Source: Theobroma cacao (Eukaryota > Streptophyta > Magnoliopsida > Malvales > Malvaceae). Taken from it: a stretch of DNA of 64,000 nt. Positions 60,672-64,000 of this stretch are shown one piece after another. Numbering within the stretch: the stretch's first letter is position 1; each line of letters begins with the position of its first letter. The DNA lies in NCBI RefSeq assembly GCF_000208745.1, contig NC_030851.1, forward strand, positions 37,836,187 through 37,900,186, in the 5' to 3' direction. The position numbers and the translations under genes were made by a program. The notes beneath the pieces are model-generated. The model worked only from the letters and a program-made list of their open reading frames with translations, searched no databases and was not told the DNA's origin.

Positions 60672-63660
60672 TGGCAGCTCCACCCTCTTCAGAAAGCAGA
60701 CAAATCGAAACAGAAAAATATATGCGGTTGGACTTTACCAGCAATTTTTCCCATCCTGCTGGTGCTTTTCTGCTGACAAGAACTACTGCATGGTTTGCTT
60801 GGATTTTTGAGGATTCTTGACCGCATCTTAAGCAAGTTCTGGCAATCATTTCTAACCAACTTCAATTTTAACTCGATTAGAATTTCAGTATTTGTATACT
60901 ACGACAGGAACGTCATCCCCATCTGTTTGTATAGATCTTTTCAAGGGGATGGAGTCAAAGGTGTAAATCTCATTTTCTCTGGAGACTTCAGAACATTTGG
61001 AAAGGGGTCGATATGCCTTGATTTTTATAAATTTTGTCGTAAACGCGTTGTTATTGAGCTTCTAAATGTCAGAAAGAGATAGGTATAACTAGAACAGTCT
61101 GCTCTGCATACATAGTTTTTATTTTGGATGTCCCATTTTATAGGCAGCCTTTCAAAAAGCTATAAACTTTACACACTCGAACAATAAATCATTTGGTCCT
61201 TTCTATTATTGAAAACAAGTGCACGGTTCATTTGAACGACTAGAGAGGTAGCCATCAAAGTATGTCGAGTTATGGAATTGCAAGATCCAAAGGCGGTTTG
61301 GGCGGGCAAACAGCTTCACCATCTGATATTTTCCTATGGCACGCAGGTTGTCATGCAGCACCAACAATGGTCTTTTCTGCTAATGCGTAGTCTATGACTG
61401 CATGGTCCTGGTGTTATTTTGGTGCCAGCTGATACGGTCCAGTCGACCTCGTTGCCATGGATGCTGCTACCTGTTCAAATTGAAGGTGCCATTATCATTT
61501 CAATGTATAAATTGGATGGTACGTGAAGATCAAAAGGGCATATGACAAAATTAAAAACAAAAATGATGAGTAAAGAAACAGAGGAGAAGTGAGACGTGGG
61601 ATTAATTATGTTTCTTCCATGCTACTGCTTCAAGGAGATATACATTTTTATTTTATACAAGCTGCTTTACCAGGTTAGATATAGCTTATGTTGTTCAGGT
61701 CTTATCACAAATACATAGATAAGCCTGGGCATGTGCATTTAATGGCAGCACATCGGTCTTGAAGTATTTGAAGACAGCACTTGGACAAGAGACTTTGATG
61801 AAGGCAGAATCAAACTTATGTCTTACAACTTATTTGATAATGATTGGGTAGGAAACCCTGATATAAGAAAATCTATTACAGATTTTAGTATATTTTCTGA
61901 CAATTCATTAGTAACTTGAAAATTTAAAAAGCAGGTGCTAGTGTCACGCAGCTCAACAGTAAGAGAGTATTGTTCTACTACATTCACATGCTGTGATATT
62001 ATATGGTTGAAATCCTTGCTGATAGATTCTGGAATAAACCATATTAGTGTTGTAAATTCGTACTATAATAATTAGTCTGTCATCCATACATGTCAAAATC
62101 TAATATTTACAAAATGGATTACCATTTTATTTGCTAAAAGTATTAGCAGGGGTGACAGAACTACTGTATCTTCTTACAGATTTGCAAGTTGCTGATTATT
62201 TTATTAATAATTGACTTTTTAATATGGAATGTTAAGAAAATAACACATGGCGTGTCATGTAGTTTAAAATATAGATATTATGTCAACTTTAACAGAATAA
62301 TTAAAGGGAAAAGTGTGGTCAATGTGTTGCCATTGTACAAAAACAGCGACCTTGAGAAAGAAAATAATGTACAAGGAGTCTCTTATAAATAATAGGACTA
62401 ACTCATATTGTATATTAACTTGTATTATTATATATTGATAATGAAGTTTTTAAACTTGACAATTGAGTTTGTGTAAACTAAAATCTCATAAATTTCATCC
62501 CTATTATCTTGGGATTTGAGATTGAAATTTTTATAATAAAATTTCAAATGTTGACTGCGAAAGTATTACTTGGGGTTGGGGGTAACTCATGATGAGTGCA
62601 GCACTGGATTTAACAGCAGAGGTCTTCAAGTACTGCTTCCCTTTTCTATTGTTAAGATAAAAAGGGCTAAGTAATTACAACTGTTTCAAACAAAAGGTCT
62701 AGATATCTGATTCGAACATTGGCCAAACACATATAGTTTTCTTGGTTTGAGTGTTTAGACCGAGACTGGGCGGCAGCTTCCTGGTGGCCAGGTTTGGAAA
62801 AAGGGCTTCCTTTCCTGATGCTTGTGAGGTGCTCTCAGGGTTTCACGTTCTGTTTTTACCGTAATTTGAAATTGGTGCGGCACTTCTTTCGACTGTAACT
62901 GGGAAGCTGAATGCTGGTTACCGTAATAAATAGGCTTTTTGGGCATGGGTTCTTCTCATTTGTCTCAATGCACATGACTATCTTTTGGAAGTAGAGGCTC
63001 TGGAGTACATGGATGGCTACAGTGTCGGCATAAGCAGGTGCTCTCTTTATCATTTGGTTCTTAACATAGTGGGCGGTTAGTAAAATTAGAGGAAATTTAG
63101 TTGCAGTGGGATGATCATGGTCGGTCTTCAGTTTTTTTTTTCTTTTTTTGTATGGGAGCAGGCCCCTGTTCCCTGGGTTTTGCGCTTGATCTTATTAGCA
63201 ACCAAATGGAGTTTTGATATCTTTTTCTTTATATGCCGGGTAGTCGTGGCAGGGGTCTGTCCTGCAATGATCTAACTCGCACTACTATCACAAAAGGGCA
63301 GTATTTTGTAATTAAATCAAAACAATGAAGTCATTATTGATGCTTTTTTTTAAAAAAATACATATAGTTTCTTTTCTAATTCCTCGTTGCAATAGAAAAA
63401 AAAAAGAGTCAAACTTCCAAATGTTTCACGTAGCTTTGATTCTTTGGAGAGAGATTTTTGCATTTTCTTTTTCACAAAATAATGGACAGATACCAAGGAT
63501 TTCTCGCATGAATGAAAATTTTCACGACAGATATCAGGGTGTGAATCTTTAATTTAAATTTTCCCAAGCAAATGTTAACACCATTAACAAAGTAGATAAT
63601 ACCCTCTCGGAAATTTTATTCCAAAAAACCGCTAGAGATTTTTCATTGAGCTTTTCTTTT
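60672..63660. other. 3' flank of the receptor gene and intergenic DNA
   Basis: The first few hundred bases are presumably 3' UTR. A 42-codon frame at 61262-61390 and minus frames at 62755-63053 have no recognisable features. The less AT-rich stretch 62750-63260 looks like possible transcribed sequence but cannot be assigned. Confidence 0.4.
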
Positions 63661-63670
63661 GCGTGCTTTA

Positions 63671-63910
63671 CTAAGGAATACGACGGCCACGATTATAAAC
63701 CTGGCAACCTCTAACCGTGCCATTCGATGGCAGTGCTCCACGGAAAGGGCCAAGCTGTCTATAAGTGGCAAAGCGAGATGTTGCCCAACTTCTGTTTACT
63801 GAAGCGCTTTGTGCGATAGGAGGATTATTCTGGCCAACCCAAGATGGTGCTGTTGTTGGCTTACTTCTTGTTATTCCCACTTTGCTTTTTCCAGTGTCAT
63901 TTTCTGCAAT
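63671..63910 (-). CDS. Probable last exon of an unidentified gene running off the right edge
   Basis: On the minus strand TTGCAG at about 63911 is a good acceptor, followed by an open frame of about 79 codons ending in TAG at 63671. The peptide runs NDTGKSKVGITRSKPTTAPS, then WVGQNNPPIAQSASVNRSWA, TSRFATYRQLGPFRGALPSN, and ends with a basic GCQVYNRGRRIP. Composition and codon use look protein-coding. It is rich in Arg, Ser and Pro, with no membrane segment. I do not recognise the family. The rest of the gene would lie beyond 64000. Confidence 0.45.
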   Translation of the reverse strand: MAENDTGKSKVGITRSKPTTAPSWVGQNNPPIAQSASVNRSWATSRFATYRQLGPFRGALPSNGTVRGCQVYNRGRRIP

Positions 63911-64000
63911 TTCAAACATGGGGATATATATATATAAAACTAAAAACTAACCCGACTATCAAATAAATGCAAAAATGTTGAGATTTAGATACAAAAATAG

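Noticed and set aside
61262..61390. 42-codon frame (starts MSSYGIARSKGGLGG) downstream of the receptor
   Set aside because: No conservation evidence available and no domain; it could be part of the 3' flank by chance.
1..64000. CRISPR arrays, rRNA and tRNA genes
   Set aside because: None seen: no regularly spaced repeats of CRISPR type, and no rRNA or tRNA cloverleaf sequence recognised by eye. A tRNA scan would be decisive.

Overview
This is nuclear DNA from a flowering plant, most likely a woody or herbaceous eudicot. It is AT-rich, its genes carry GT-AG introns, and its recognisable proteins belong to plant families: an AHK4/CRE1-type cytokinin receptor, an OBERON/TITANIA PHD protein, a QALGGH zinc finger with EAR motifs, and ascorbate-type cytochrome b561. 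Plant transposon relics fill the gaps between genes. The family-wide 'caatttagtccctat' repeat style would suit Malvales, but that is only a weak hint. There is a single N, at 47763.

Layout. From 1 to 9.6 kb is gene-poor DNA with a striking cluster of ACGT-core regulatory motifs near 1.1 kb, degenerate repeats near 2.7-3.0 kb and an (AT)25 microsatellite. From 9.67 to 13.97 kb lies a tandem pair of four-exon cytochrome b561 genes (+), with identical exon architecture and all heme histidines present. From 15.43 to 19.84 kb is a two-coding-exon OBERON3/4-like PHD gene (-). From 20.4 to 20.8 kb is a three-copy tandem repeat. From 23.1 to 23.9 kb is the 3' end of a dead LINE (zf-RVT plus RNase H). 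From 27.7 to 29.9 kb are two tandem, decayed copies of the N-terminal part of a CACTA (TNP2-type) transposase gene. The second copy is interrupted by a gag-only Ty1/copia-like LTR element (29895-31679) with a recognisable primer-binding site, polypurine tract and near-perfect target duplication.

From 32.3 to 36.1 kb is a ZFP4-like C2H2 repressor gene (-), with a probable 2.7-kb intron in its 5' UTR. From 36.2 to 47.5 kb no gene can be supported; there are microsatellites, a TRIM-like direct repeat near 37.6-37.9 kb and a possible MITE near 40.4-41.0 kb. From 47.58 to 49.51 kb is a long foldback element. From 52.82 to 60.67 kb is a complete 11-exon cytokinin receptor histidine kinase gene (+), preceded by an upstream ORF whose stop codon overlaps the receptor start (TGATG). 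From 60.7 kb to the end there is little, except what looks like the last exon of an unidentified minus-strand gene that continues past the right edge.

The four kinds of protein gene are not an operon or cluster. The cytochrome pair is a local duplication. The receptor, the OBERON-like protein and the zinc finger are plant developmental regulators that happen to be neighbours. The most unusual observation is the receptor's upstream ORF: its peptide resembles the annotated N-terminal extension of Arabidopsis AHK4, but here it lies in a different reading frame from the receptor. I found no wholly new system.
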